Assembly (NCBI GenBank): GCA_018873225.1
Contig: JAEILZ010000003.1
Location: 2,542,001 to 2,606,000 of the forward strand
Reading direction: 5' to 3'
DNA from: [Phialemoniopsis] sp. UDSM-2020
Lineage: Eukaryota > Ascomycota > Sordariomycetes > Thyridiales > Thyridiaceae
DNA length: 64,000 nt
The notes beneath the pieces were generated by a model. The model searched no databases. It had not been told where the DNA came from and saw only the letters and a list, made by a program, of their open reading frames with translations. This document shows, in pieces, positions 9,559-20,815 of this stretch; positions within the stretch are counted from its first letter, which is position 1; the number at the start of each line of letters is the position of its first letter. A program made the position numbers and the translations under genes.

Positions 9559-12500
9559 CTAGTCTTCAGTCGTATCCATCGCGTCCGCGAGCTTGGCCTT
9601 GGCAGCTGCGAGCTTCTCCTCCTTCCACTTGTTGATGCGCTCCCTCAGGTCATCAGCGGGGACAGCATCATCGATAGTCATCGCCTGACGCGTGAACGGA
9701 TCCTTGGGGTCCGACAGCAAGTGCTGAATAATGGTAGACCGGTCTACAATGTGTTGCGATGGCAACACGACCGGATCCTTCATGAGGTCGCCCATGATAG
9801 GGTCCTCGAATTCCGCAGGGATTTCTCCATAGTCCTGCTCCACCTGGTCCGCGATCTCCTTGGCCTTGGCAAACTTGTCCTTCAGGACATTCCAAGCTGT
9901 AAGCTTGTCTGGGTCAATGAGGTTCTTGATTGCCATGATCCTCGTGGCACTGTTGAACGTATCTGCCTTGTATGATCGTCCATCATTGGCCACAGCCTCG
10001 ACAAAGCTGACCTTACCGCTCAGATTGAGGTATATGTCGACCAGTTCGGGAAGCAACGTTCTCGGGCTAAAGTGGTACTTTTCGGGATTTTCAACCTTGA
10101 GGTTCCTCGACTTCGGGCCGGCAAGTGTGTCGAGGTTGTAGTCCAACATGCCTGCCAAACGTTGGACGATTTCGGGCATCGTAAAGGCGTCGCTCAATGC
10201 ATTCGTGAAGAGCTTCATCATGGCCACAGTCTCGTTTGCGAGCTGCATATACGAGGAAGCCTGATCCTCGGCCTGTTGTAGTTCGGTCTCCTTCTGCTGA
10301 CGCGTCTCTTGTGGCATGTTGGGCGTTTCCCTCAGCTCCTTCTGGAGGTCGTGGATCTTGGGGAATCTCGACAGTGCTTCGTCGAGAACGTATGTCGCGT
10401 CATTGAGCAACAAGTTCACGAAGCGCACAAAGAATGACCGGTTCACCCTGAGAATGATTGATCAGCGTTTAGAATTAAACCAATGAACCAGATGTGCCCA
10501 TGAACAACTTACTCGCTCTGCTCAGTCAATTGTCTCTTGTAGACATCGTTCGGCCATACACACTTGATGACCTGGAAGATCTCATATCGGATGTTGAACT
10601 TGTCATAGAACTGACTGCTCATACCCGTTGACTCGCACTCGATGTAAAACTTCATCAGAGAGTGCAGGAGGTATGTGTTGGCGAACTTGGTGTTTGTCAA
10701 GGCATCGCCCAAGACGCCGTTTCTGAGGTGATAGATGGGCCAAGTGCCCGAGAAGAGTAGCGTCACGAGCGACGACTTGAGGTAAGGGTTGCGGATGTAC
10801 TCGGAGGACTCCAGAAAAGTAACGGCCAGCACAATCATCTCGTCTCCGATGGCTGACACAATTATCTGCGGCACATAGCGGAAAACGAACTTGAAGTTCT
10901 CAACCACGTTCTGTAGGGCGTATTCAGGCAGGCAGCTGAAAGCCTCGGGTTGGTTCTCTCGGAGAGGGAGCGTAAGTCCCTTGCTAGGGGTGTAGTTCGA
11001 CTGACTAGCAACGCGAAGCAACCAGACCGAGACGTATCTCATGAAAAGCAACGACCTCGACTGCATCTTCTCGTCCAGCAGGACGCCTTCGACGGCATAC
11101 TTGTACGAGATGGCCTTCTCAAGAGCCGCAGTGAAGTTCTTGAGATGCTGCTCCACCAACGCCAGGGTCATCTGGTTCCCAAGTGCACGTTGCCTCTGAG
11201 CCTCAAGGAGTCCAAGCTGTTGCTCCATCCTCTTGATGTCTTTCTCGAGGTCTCTCAGCTTTTGCTTGGTGGAGCCACTGCCGTAATGGTGGGCAGCAAG
11301 GGTGAGAAAGAAGAGCTCAGACACAAAGTTGGAAGTTCCGTCAGCCTTCTTGGCGTAGAACTCTTCGGACTGGGCCTGATCTGCATTGAGCTTAGTCTCG
11401 TCCGAGATGTCGATACGAGGCTTGCGCTTGAGATAGTTGATATCAATCCTCTCCATCCTATCGAAGGAGGCGTCCATGAATGGCTCGCACATGCGATCCA
11501 GAACGGCAGTAAGGTTCATCATGAAACCATCCGAGGCGACCTCTTTGGGGTTGACTTGGAGAGCTCGTCGCTTATGATTTACGTTCATGGTGTAGGCGAA
11601 CCAATCCAAGAGCCTGCTCTTGGGCCTGTCGCCGGCTCTAGCAAACGCCATGGCGATGGTATGAAGATCTGTCTGATGAGCTACAAGGGTCATCTGCAGT
11701 GCATCTTGCGCGTTCTTTATCCTTCCCTTGTCCAGAGTGCGCGGGCCACTGAAGTAGACTTTGGCAACTTCTGATTGCAGAGGTGATATGCGGAAGAAGG
11801 GGCCGAGAAAAGTGAACTTCTCAATATTGGGAGCAGACTGTGCCATTTGAAAAGTTGGATGGTCTGCAAGAGCTTCCAGTAATGGCTTGAATTTGGTGAT
11901 GGTGATCAGCGCCTGCATATACGGTTGATACGCATCATTCATGGTCATCTTGGACAATTGCGTGCTGAGTTGCACCATGGCATTGGTGAACATAGGGGCA
12001 ATAGTGTCATCTTCAGGAATGCGTGAGACAGCCTCTTGGATGAAATCGAGACAGATACCGTCATCGTGGGCGAGACCACGGAGTAGGTAGGGAGCAAGCG
12101 AGTCGTGCTCGGGGTTTGCCTCACGGCTTAAGGTGAGGCTATTAGTCAGGATTCTCTGGGTTGCGATATTTCGGACTTACCCAAAGAGCTCCGGCACCGT
12201 CAAGGCGAAGATACAGTTGCTCATGCATAACCTCTTCGCCTCCTGGAGCACGGACAGCTTGTCCGCTGGGGGTTCCCGTAAGGGCTTCATGGTCCTAATC
12301 ACATTCTTCCAACAGGGTAAAAGATATTGTAGGAGAGGTCTCTTGTGGGGGACCGCTGTGGCGGCCTCAAGGATAGCCGCATCGAGGTCGTCGGCTGTGA
12401 GCTTCAGGGCTTGACCCCGGTCTTGGAGGTCTTGACTGAGGTTGGGGAGGAATGTTAGATGGTGACCGTGTCGGTCGGTGGACCGGCTGGAGTCGACGGT

Positions 12501-13062
12501 GAAGCGGAAGAGGTGTGCAAGGGTATTGTCTGTCCAGTCCTCTATCGACTCGACCTGCGGTCTCTTGGCCGGGGCTGCAGTCGCTGCAGGCGGGGTTGCT
12601 GAAGCCGGATCAATGTCTGCTGCCGGTCTCTTGGCCATGTTGCGAACAATACCTGATGACACCGATGGTGGTGTTGCTTTGCTGCCTGCGTCTCCTCCAA
12701 CGGCCTTTTGTGTTGCGGTGCTCGTCGCCGGCGCGGCTTGTCTGGCAGCGGCAGGTGCTGGGGTGATGTTGATCGCTGGGGATGCCGACGCCTCTGCTGG
12801 GGTTGGAGTCGGGGCCTTCGCAGCTGTCGGCGCAACAGCGCTTGGAGCTGGAGAAGATGTCTGGGATCGGGACTGTTCACTCGCTGGCGAGCTGGATGCT
12901 GCGCTGGCCGCAGCTAGCTTGGCCAACCGACGAGCTCGCATCTAGGTCACTTGCGCATCAGTTGCCATCCACTATTGGACCGGACAGGCCGTCAATAGAC
13001 TGGTATGAACTCACCTGCTCTGCCGGTGGCAGAGTGGGCTCGGGTTGGTCATTGGGGTCCAT
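9559..13062 (-). CDS. UFD2: ubiquitin conjugation factor E4 (Ufd2), U-box ubiquitin ligase
   Basis: Four exons: 13062-13015, 12941-12181, 12126-10513 and 10447-9559, giving 1103 residues with all phases matching. Donors are GTGAGT or GTAAGT; the second intron has CTGACTAAT before the acceptor. Exon 1 encodes only 16 residues (MDPNDQPEPTLPPAEQ). An Ala/Pro/Ser-rich linker (about 20-110) precedes the long helical Ufd2P core. The last 83 residues form the U-box (FEDPIMGDLMKDPVVLPSQH...DPFTRQAM) and a short acidic tail. Ufd2 extends short ubiquitin chains, works with Cdc48/p97 and feeds substrates to the proteasome, including ERAD clients. Length and domain order match yeast Ufd2 with an extended N-terminus. 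It lies upstream of an Hlj1-type J-protein gene on the same strand, about 0.9 kb apart. Confidence 0.95.
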
Positions 13063-13944
13063 GGTGTTGATAGTTCACGTCACGATCTTATGCCCCAAGT
13101 ATCGCAGCGTGAAAATGATTGTGAGGAGGCGGAAGGGAAAGATCGTAGGAAGAGTGGTTGAGGCTGAGAGAGCGCAGGGTTGAGGTACGTCTAACGATGT
13201 TAGTGTGGGGGATCTATGGATGATGATGGGCTAAATGATGTGCTAGGCAGCTCCCAAGGTTTCGCGCTGTAGCCACTGAAACTGTGGTGAACCAAGACGC
13301 TGTTGAACGCCAAAAAGAGGCACTATTTGGAGCATTCCCCACTGCCTTTTGCCTCTTATCGGTTATCGCCCACAAAGATGATTCGCTGATCTCACTTGGT
13401 AGCTGAGAGAAGCTCAGAGAAGCAGCAGCAACTGTCAAAGAAAGGAGCACATTATTAATGCAGCACATCCCTGCTGAGCACTTTGCTTTACCACTTAATT
13501 ACGGTAGGTCTGAGCTGTTGTCTTACTTTGTGGACAAACTAACCAGGCTGGACACCTTTGAGAAATCGATATTGACTACCCCGGAATTCGGGGCTCATGC
13601 TTTTGTTTCCAGCTATCGTCTCGGCTCAACCAACCATAACTTGCAAGTGCAGATGCCTGCTTCTGAACAAGTCCAGGGACCACCTGTGGCATTGAGCATA
13701 GCCCTGCCCCAGAGATCAAGGATCAAGATCCAAACACTGGAGGATTTCATACGCAAATGCTCTCGCTCTATTATATATAACCTACTGCGGTCCCATAGCC
13801 AGGCCTTCGTCTGCGACCTACTTCGTAGGAAAAGCCGTAGGATGCATGATGTAAAAGTGTGCACAAGAATCCTCCTATCTGTCAAAGATGCCATAATCCG
13901 CTCCTGAAACGCCGCTTGCTGCCGTCACTCATGAGATCTCGAGA
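13063..13944. other. intergenic region between Ufd2 promoter and the J-protein 3' end
   Basis: About 880 bases. A plus-strand frame of 149 codons with an ATG at 13458 (to 13907) is the only long one. It has no recognisable domain and its composition is not clearly coding, so it is not called as a gene. Confidence 0.35.
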
Positions 13945-15083
13945 TCACCGCGCCAGGTGCGCCATCTTATCGAGCCTCCTGCACGACTTCATCTCAAAGT
14001 CCTCGGCGACCTTCATCTTGGCCGCGTCCTGCACAAACCATCCCTGCGCATCTTCCCGTAACATCTGCTTGTGGTGCATCTCGCGTTCACACTCGTTCCG
14101 CAGAGTCCGCACCAGCAAGACCTCGGCGTGGTGGTCCAGCTGTGACAGCTTGGATGGGTTCTCGCGGAAGGGGGTAAACGCCTTGTCCCTCGGGTTCACA
14201 AAATACTTGACATCGTTTTTCGTTGTACGCCCTTGCGTGAAGGGTGGTAGTGCTTCGTCAAAGACCATGCTTGGCATGCTCGGCCCTGACGTAGCACCCG
14301 AGAATAGGGAAGAAATGATGGGGAAGACGAAAAGTAGCAGGATGGGTAGCAGGCCGATAAGAGTGCTGGCGAAGCTTGCTTCTTGCTGGCCCTGCTCGCC
14401 CTCGCGTGGGCGCCTTCTCGGTCGAGCGCCACCAAACTGGTGCACCCGAATACCAGGGCCTCCCCCAAAGTTGAAGACGAATTGCGGTCCCGTATCGAAG
14501 CCTTGGGCGAGAAAATATTAGCATATGTACGTCTCATGTTCATCATCGATGGTCGTAGCTTACCGCCACCGCCGAAGGGTCCAAAGCCGCCGCCCCCGAA
14601 GAATCTCTGGAACATCTCCTCGGGACTAATATCATCCTCGAAACCACCCATGCCACCGCCCGGCCGTCCAGCGCTCGCACTCCTGTTCGCAAACCCTGAA
14701 AACGGATTCTGTGCCTGAGCACTCGAGAATCTCGAGTCGGGATCTGTCCCGAAGCGGTCGAATTTGTCCCTCTTCTCCTTGTCGCCTAGCACACCGAAGG
14801 CGCGCGATACCATCTTGAAGGCCTCATCGGCGTGCTCGTGGCCGTTTTTGTCCGGATGCGTCAGCAAACTCTGCTTGCGATATGCCTTCTTGATCTCTAT
14901 ATCCGTGACTGTCTTTTGTACGTCGAGGATCTCGTAGAACGCGGTCGGCTTGCAGCGCCGGATGCGCAGGACGGCGGCCTTTTGCTCGACTGTGTACTTG
15001 CGTTCCTGGTTCCCCTGGTTGTGATCGCGGCTGCGGGCGCCGCCATTGTTGGCGTCAGCCCCGGAAGTCGTCGCGCTGGGCAT
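13945..15083 (-). CDS. HLJ1: ER-membrane DnaJ protein, Hlj1/DNAJB12 type
   Basis: Two exons, 15083-14564 and 14501-13945, give 358 residues. The intron is GTAAGC...CCAAG with a TGCTAAT branch site. A J-domain occupies about residues 46-110 (YEILDVQKTVTDIEIKKAYR, with HPD in LLTHPDKN). A Gly/Phe-rich region follows (FGGGGFGPFGGGG), and one hydrophobic segment (STLIGLLPILLLFVFPIISS) is the likely membrane anchor. The C-terminal domain corresponds to DUF1977, typical of DNAJB12/14/Hlj1. These proteins recruit cytosolic Hsp70 to the ER surface and assist degradation of misfolded membrane proteins. The intron separates the G/F region from the membrane part. Next to Ufd2, this gives two ERAD-linked genes in a row on one strand. 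Confidence 0.92.
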
Positions 15084-15896
15084 GGCGCCCGGGAAGGTCG
15101 TCGTAATGGATGTTGTACGAGGCGGATTGACAGTTTGTAGTCCAGAACCTGCTCAATAACGCTCAGATGGGTTGAAACAGATGCCTCACGCCCGCGTAGC
15201 CTGCTGCCCGGTTCGCTAGAGTCTCAAGAGTACTGCTGGAGATGAGTGTGTCCTGTCGTAGTGCACGGATCGATCGTCTAGGGTCAAGGATGTGTGGACA
15301 GGCTCGAGCAGGTATCGTAAATGCTGATGATTGGGGTGGGGCGAGCTGGAAGGTGGCTTCTTCCGTATTAAGTAGAGTACTCCGTAAAATACTAGGTCCG
15401 TCGCTGTTTTTCGGGCTTCACGAGTACTCCATAATTCACTTATTAGCGCGCTCGCAAACAAAAGTTGCATATAACGAGCAACTGTTCTTCAGCAGGTAAG
15501 TAGGTAGACAAAAGATAATACTTTAAGTAACCGATGACATTGGAAGTGTGGCCTAGAATTACCTATTCCAATCTGGCGGAGCATGGGCCGATCCCTTTTT
15601 TTCAAGTTGGCTTTCTGGGCGGGCTCCAGTGTCAGTGTCAAGAGATAAGATACCCGTGGCACCCCCTGAAAGCACTGTAGCTGAGTCATCAGTGCTGCAA
15701 TGGTCTAGGCCTAGCTAAGCTGGCAAAACTTCACGACGTCACTCGCATTCTGGTGGCTCACTGTGCGCCAAAATTTATCAAAAGCCGTGGATCTCATGTC
15801 GTGACATTTACGGTACTCCGAGGAGACGGGCTCAATCTCGCAACAACGACGCGACCATTCCGCAATTCCATAACTCATTGATTCCAATTGGCAGCC
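15084..15896. other. divergent intergenic region (J-protein / Aim19-like)
   Basis: Shared 5' region of two divergent genes, about 810 bases. It holds one exact copy of TACTCCGTA (15378-15386), a near copy (TACTCCATA) about 40 bases on, and an AGGTAAGTAGGTAG stretch near 15495. No gene is supported. Confidence 0.4.
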
Positions 15897-16385
15897 ATGG
15901 CTTCTGCTGAAGTACCGGCGCCCCTCAAGAAGGCACCTACAGGCCTCGAAGCCTGGGGCTGTAAGCTCTCCTCTCAGCCTTTATCTTCTTCTTTATAGCC
16001 AAGAGATTTATTAACCCCTTTAGTGTCGTCCATGCCGTCAATGGGCCTGGCAACCCTGATAACGGCTCTGCATTGGCGTCCCTTCCAGGCCTTGCCCATG
16101 CTCTTCGTCCCTGTTCTCCTGGGCTCGAGCTACTTGAACGTCGCGGGCTTCCAGGTTGACAGTGCTGGCATCACTGCTGCTTGGAGTGGCTTGTACGTCC
16201 CCTTAGCGTTGCGACGGAGGCAGCCCCTCAAGAGACGCTTCATGGCACGGGGCATCGTCCGGGGCGCCGCCATGGGCCTGGGCACCGTCAACGCTGTCGC
16301 TGGTGGTTATGCCTACGCCAAGGGCGACAGGAAAAAGGAGGCCGAGGAGCGGAAGGCCAGGAACAGATGGGGCACCGAGAATTAA
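15897..16385 (+). CDS. small membrane protein, Aim19-like (mitochondrial)
   Basis: Two exons, 15897-15960 and 16024-16385, give 141 residues. The intron is GTAAGC...TTTAG with a TTAAC element near the acceptor. Two or three hydrophobic segments are visible (around ALPMLFVPVLLGSSYLNVAGF, GITAAWSGLYVPLAL and GAAMGLGTVNAVAGGYAYA), then a charged tail rich in Lys, Glu and Arg. Overall length and the SSYLNVAG and AAWSGLY signatures resemble the Aim19 family (altered inheritance of mitochondria 19, about 150 residues in yeast). That assignment is from memory of the family, so the name is tentative; the molecular role of Aim19 is not established. Confidence 0.6.
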
Positions 16386-16541
16386 TGTTGGGAATGGGGT
16401 AGGAACGTCATCATGTGCTGTACGAGTAATTTGGGCGTTATATGGATCGGTTACTGTGGCTTAACGAACCACACATCTGGCTGTTCATCAATTCTGGGGC
16501 AAATCCCAGTTCTGCTCTGGTTGCTCTAAATGAGCTGCGCT

Positions 16542-16562
16542 AGAGCTCTTCTAAAGAGCTCT
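16542..16562. repeat. perfect short inverted repeat in a convergent 3' region
   Basis: AGAGCTCTT, three bases (CTA), then AAGAGCTCT form a perfect 9-bp hairpin. It lies between the ends of the Aim19-like gene and the phosphatase gene, which converge here. It could be a 3'-end or termination-related structure, or chance. Confidence 0.5.
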
Positions 16563-16892
16563 GTAGACTGTAATACTACAAATACATGTACAAAGTAAAA
16601 CAAAAACAAAGGCCTTCGCCTGACGAAACTCCCGGAGACGCCTCAGCTCTTGAATGGTCTCCTCTGGCCTTCTATCCATGCATGCCATTTGTGTTCCTTT
16701 TCGACAAGTGAAAGAAATGCAGACTTGCCCGTGCGTACAGTAATCTCGTGTCTGGGAGAAAGTGCACCGAGCCGTGTGTTACAAGCACCAAGCACCGTCC
16801 AAAAAGATCTTGTGCATAAGGAACCAGCTGTGACACGCCCAACCTTTTCCTGCGCCTTTTTGGAATGCATAAAATCAACAATGTGAGTCATC

Positions 16893-17998
16893 TCACATCT
16901 CCCGAACTCGCTTGGCTGGTGTTGTCATCTTGTTTCCGGTCATGTACCAGATGATGAGAACGCATAGGGTAAAAAAGGTATACCGGAAGAAGTTGGGGAC
17001 TCGAAAACCCAAGGCGCTGGTGTCCTTTTTGAAGAGTTGGGACAAGCTAGACAGTTTGAAGGTGGAGATGTACTGCAAATCGCAGTCCCTGACTTTGGGT
17101 TCGGCATAGGCGCGATATTCATCCAGCACAACCTGGAGTTCCCAGCCAGTAATCTTGCGTATGATGGCAACAACACAACCAGTGCGATGCTATGGTAGCT
17201 TGTCAGTCATCTAAAGTCAGGTACCCAGCAGGGGAGAGAAGGTGGACAAACCTTGCCATGATTGCAATGGATCAATAAGGGATGATTTCGCCTATCGAGG
17301 ACGAGACGAAGAATCGCCTTCATGGTTTTGATAGGAATCTCCTCCTTTTTGGTGCCCTTCATACTGAACACATAGTGTTGTATGCCATTGGCTGCGATGA
17401 AGGGCTTATAGTCTTCGGGGAAATCCTTGTCCACCAAAGTTCTTGATGGCGAGATTAGCTTGCGAACCTGAGCAAATATGCTTGATGAACGCAGGACTTA
17501 CACGATGCTCTTGAGCTTCAAGCTCTTGATGAAGTCATAGTCTTGCGCCTTCGGGTAACTGCTCCGATAGACACCCGGCACAACCATGCCGAAGTTGATA
17601 GGCTGCCCAGCAACAGTGCTGGGGAGCGAGAAACGCTTTGGTAACGATAATGCTTCGCCGAAGTCAGCCAGTAGCACATCAACGTCACCGGAGGCTGTCG
17701 CACCTTCGGGTCCGAGAAGCTCTCCCAGCTCGACACCTAGATCAATACCGGCACGGTCGATTTGCGAGGCTGAATAAGCCTCTGAGCCGGCTCGGCTGCT
17801 CGAAGTCGATGCTCTCCTAGTAGTCGTTGCCGAGCTCGTAGAGGAGTCCTCGTCACATCGTGAGCTGCGCTTCGACGCAGTCTCGACTACTGCACACTGA
17901 TCCTCGTCCTCGACATATGCCCTCACACTCCTCTTGGAGACCATGCCGGTAGAATCCGCCATTTCCTCCCACTCGTCTGTTATGCCGACCGACTTCAT
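16893..17998 (-). CDS. atypical dual-specificity phosphatase (Siw14/Oca class) with C-terminal membrane segment
   Basis: Three exons: 17998-17502, 17441-17252 and 17189-16893, giving 327 residues. The first 120 residues are Ser/Thr/acidic-rich and disordered. The catalytic domain starts at INFGMVVPGVYRSSYPK and includes KSIVTLVDKDFPEDY. The P-loop is HCNHGKHRTG, a CX5R signature with Cys225 and Arg231; intron 2 falls inside this loop. These features define the plant-and-fungi atypical DSP group, whose yeast member Siw14 hydrolyses inositol pyrophosphates while the Oca proteins include inactive relatives. Here Cys and Arg are both present. Near the C-terminus RYTFFTLCVLIIWYMTG is a good single transmembrane segment followed by a short basic tail. 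I do not recall such an anchor in yeast Siw14 or Oca1, so this looks like a tail-anchored variant. Confidence 0.87.
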
Positions 17999-20815
17999 GT
18001 GTGAACAAGTCGGATGTTACAAAATCGCCAGATAATCTTGGTCGTGTAGTCGGTCGGATTCCCTGTCTCTAGCTCTCGAGAGACCAATATGAAGTAGTGC
18101 AGCGCAGAAGCAACCAGAAGCACAAGCAATCAGAAGTCTGCGCGCGACTCGCAATTCTTGCAAGACCAGCAAGAAGGCGGGTGGCTCCGTACCTCCTAAA
18201 GAGGGCCAGAACAGGTGAACTGGACGTCAAGGCGCAACCGAGGAATCATGTTGTCGGGAGTAGTAGGATGAGTTGGGGTAACAGTTCTCCTCCAACACCG
18301 TTGTTGGTTTCGTAAGTTGAGATGCAGCGTTGAGGTGCAAGTTTGGGTCACGTTCGGTGTGAGAAAGATGGTGATGGGAAGGTGGCAGAGAATTGTTTTG
18401 TGCAGGAGATGCAAGTGGAGATGTGGGAATGGACTTCGGTGGTTGTGGGAAAGTCAGTAGAAGAGAAAGTGAAGTTGATAGTTTGGGAACCCAGAGGTGG
18501 GACGAGCAGGGACGAGCCAACCTCTCCAGAGGAAAAGGTAGAAACGCGCCGTCAGCGCCAAAGGTCAGCGCCGATTATAGCGCCTTCTGCCCTTCACAAG
18601 AAAGGTGTGCTGCTTGTGAAGAGACACACACCAAATTGAGACTAATAAAAGAGGGCACGCCTCAGAATGGGAGGAGAGGAGCAGCTGCAGGCTCACCTCC
18701 CTACTTATTCTGAGGAGTCCTATTTGGCTGTTGTCTGAGGCTCAAGCAGTTCTTGATTTTCTGAACAAGGTAGATAGATGGTGATTGAGGGGACTTGTAT
18801 GAGAGGAGAGGAGGGGAGGGTCTTTTCTTCTCTCCAACACTCGGTGACTTGTCTTTGCTCGATCTACGCACCAGTGCTCACAGGGGGCGCCAGCCCAGGA
18901 AGCGCGGGTTGTTGGCCAGGCAAGATGAAAGAAAACCAGAAAGATGGGTTGATCCATTGATCCATTCAAGCCCGCATTGCCGCTGTAACTTGCCAGCGTA
19001 GCCGGGCGTTGCAGGTACAAGATAGAGAGTAGCGTACCCACTGGAGCCACTCCAATCGTGTCACCCCATCTTACTTTACCAAATTACTCAGTGTCGGCAC
19101 GGGCTTTACGGAGTACCCAGGCCAGGCAAGCTTGGTACTAGGTAGCTTTAAACTCAAGAAGGCAATCCAGGGTGTGTCTCGGGCTTACAATTCGCGTCGT
19201 CCGACAGGACCGAGAGCTCAATCAGTGCTAGGATCTCCGGAGGGGTCGCGCCATCAAAATCTTGGGGCGGAAGCATCTTTGCTCTGCTTGTCCTGTGTCA
19301 AGGCAAACTATGGCTGAGCTTACTTTCCAGCTAAGACTTGTACACTGACTGAGAGAAAGCAATTGTCCCAGGTGTTTTTGTACAGATCCTCGAGTACTCA
19401 GTACGAGGACGACTGAATACGTACTGACTTGACTATGATGATTTAGAACGGCCCTGTGTCAAGATGCTTTCTGTGCTTGGACCAGGTGCGATCGACCACT
19501 ACTCCTCTCTCCAGATTCCCTAGCCTTGACGCGTGCGTGTGCCTGCATTGCCTTATTGCGCCAGACTCTTTTTTTTTCCTCGTTCGAAAGCTGCATTTTT
19601 TTCGGTACAGAATGTCGCACCACCGCTCAAAAGCAGCCCACGTGCGTTGTCGCTGAGGATCCGCCAGGCTGGGGCCAATAATCAATTTAAAGTGGGAGCT
19701 GGCGCGACGTGTTTGTGCCAGTCCTTGAGCCCGTCACGAGACCCTGAAATGCTGGGCGACGTCATCGACAGGGGGCCCATCCTGGGGAATTCGGGGCCTT
19801 ATCCTTATCAGCTCAGCTCGACCCTGCACATGTGTCAACCCTCAAGCCACCGAGCCACGTAACTTGTGCCACTGTCGATCCCTCCGTGAAAACATGGGGC
19901 CTCAGACATCGAACCGCTTACCGGCTTTCAAAAAGACGTTTCATTCATTCCGTTGTTTCTAAACCCATACTCATGTTTGGCAAGGACGCGTGAGCAGTGA
20001 CACAGATAGGAAACGCCACCCACTCGTAGGTCTATTTCAAACAAATACAGCGACGGACTTGTTAGAATGATGTCGTGCATGTCATTCCTTGTCTTGTACA
20101 GATGATCAAATCTCCAAAACTACCTATATACTGGTTTCAACGTCTTAGAAATGAAGTAGGCAGTGCAGACGAGAGCGAGTGACAGGTGCCTGCATCTGGC
20201 ACTGCGCATCTGGTCCCTGCAGAGATGCAGATTTGTCAGAAATCGGACTTGGATGCGCGGGGCCATGCGATGCGTCTGCTGCGCAATTGCGCATAACGCA
20301 GGCACTCACTTACAGAGTAGGCTCACCAGGTCCGTCCGCAGTATTCGCTTGCGCCATCACTACTCTTATATGATTGAAGTGTTGTAGCGACCGATATCTT
20401 CCATGCCTAGTGACCTAAACGGTCATCACCAACTTCTGCGTCGTTTGTCTTCCTGTCATGCCGGGTCAAGATACTTCTTGACGTTTGGTCAAAATGCATG
20501 ACCCCTTGAGTGTGATATGCCGACCGCTCACCTATGGCAACGCCCCGGACCAAATTGCCAAAGTTGAGTAACAACTTTCCTTCGTTGAAAGGCTGGATGG
20601 GTTCTTTACGTCTTCGCTAGGGGCTTCCTAAGTAGAACGTTGAGGGTCAAAGGCCAAACATAAACGAGCCGGTGTAGAAACACTTTCACCGAGCTGCTCG
20701 TTCGTAACAGATAGAATTAAGACCACTGTCCGCACTATGTAAGAATTTGACTAACCCGGATATTCTCGTCTCAGATATCACTGGCGAGCAGGCCATACCG
20801 AGTCTAGAAGGCAAC
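17999..20815. other. long divergent intergenic region
   Basis: About 2.8 kb between two divergent genes with no supported gene. Frames at 18343-18639 (+), 18742-19050 (-) and 19533-19862 (+) show low-complexity or promoter-like composition and no domain. It contains one TACGGAGTA motif (19107-19115), T-rich runs near 19568-19601 and a GTAAGA...CTAAC...CTCAG string at 20739-20774. Confidence 0.4.

Noticed and set aside
13458..13907. 149-codon plus-strand frame with ATG
   Set aside because: No domain or family resemblance and no adjacent exon; it lies in a normal-sized intergenic gap.
18343..18713. Overlapping plus-strand frames in the 2.8 kb gap
   Set aside because: G/A-rich low-complexity composition in two frames at once, typical of promoter DNA.
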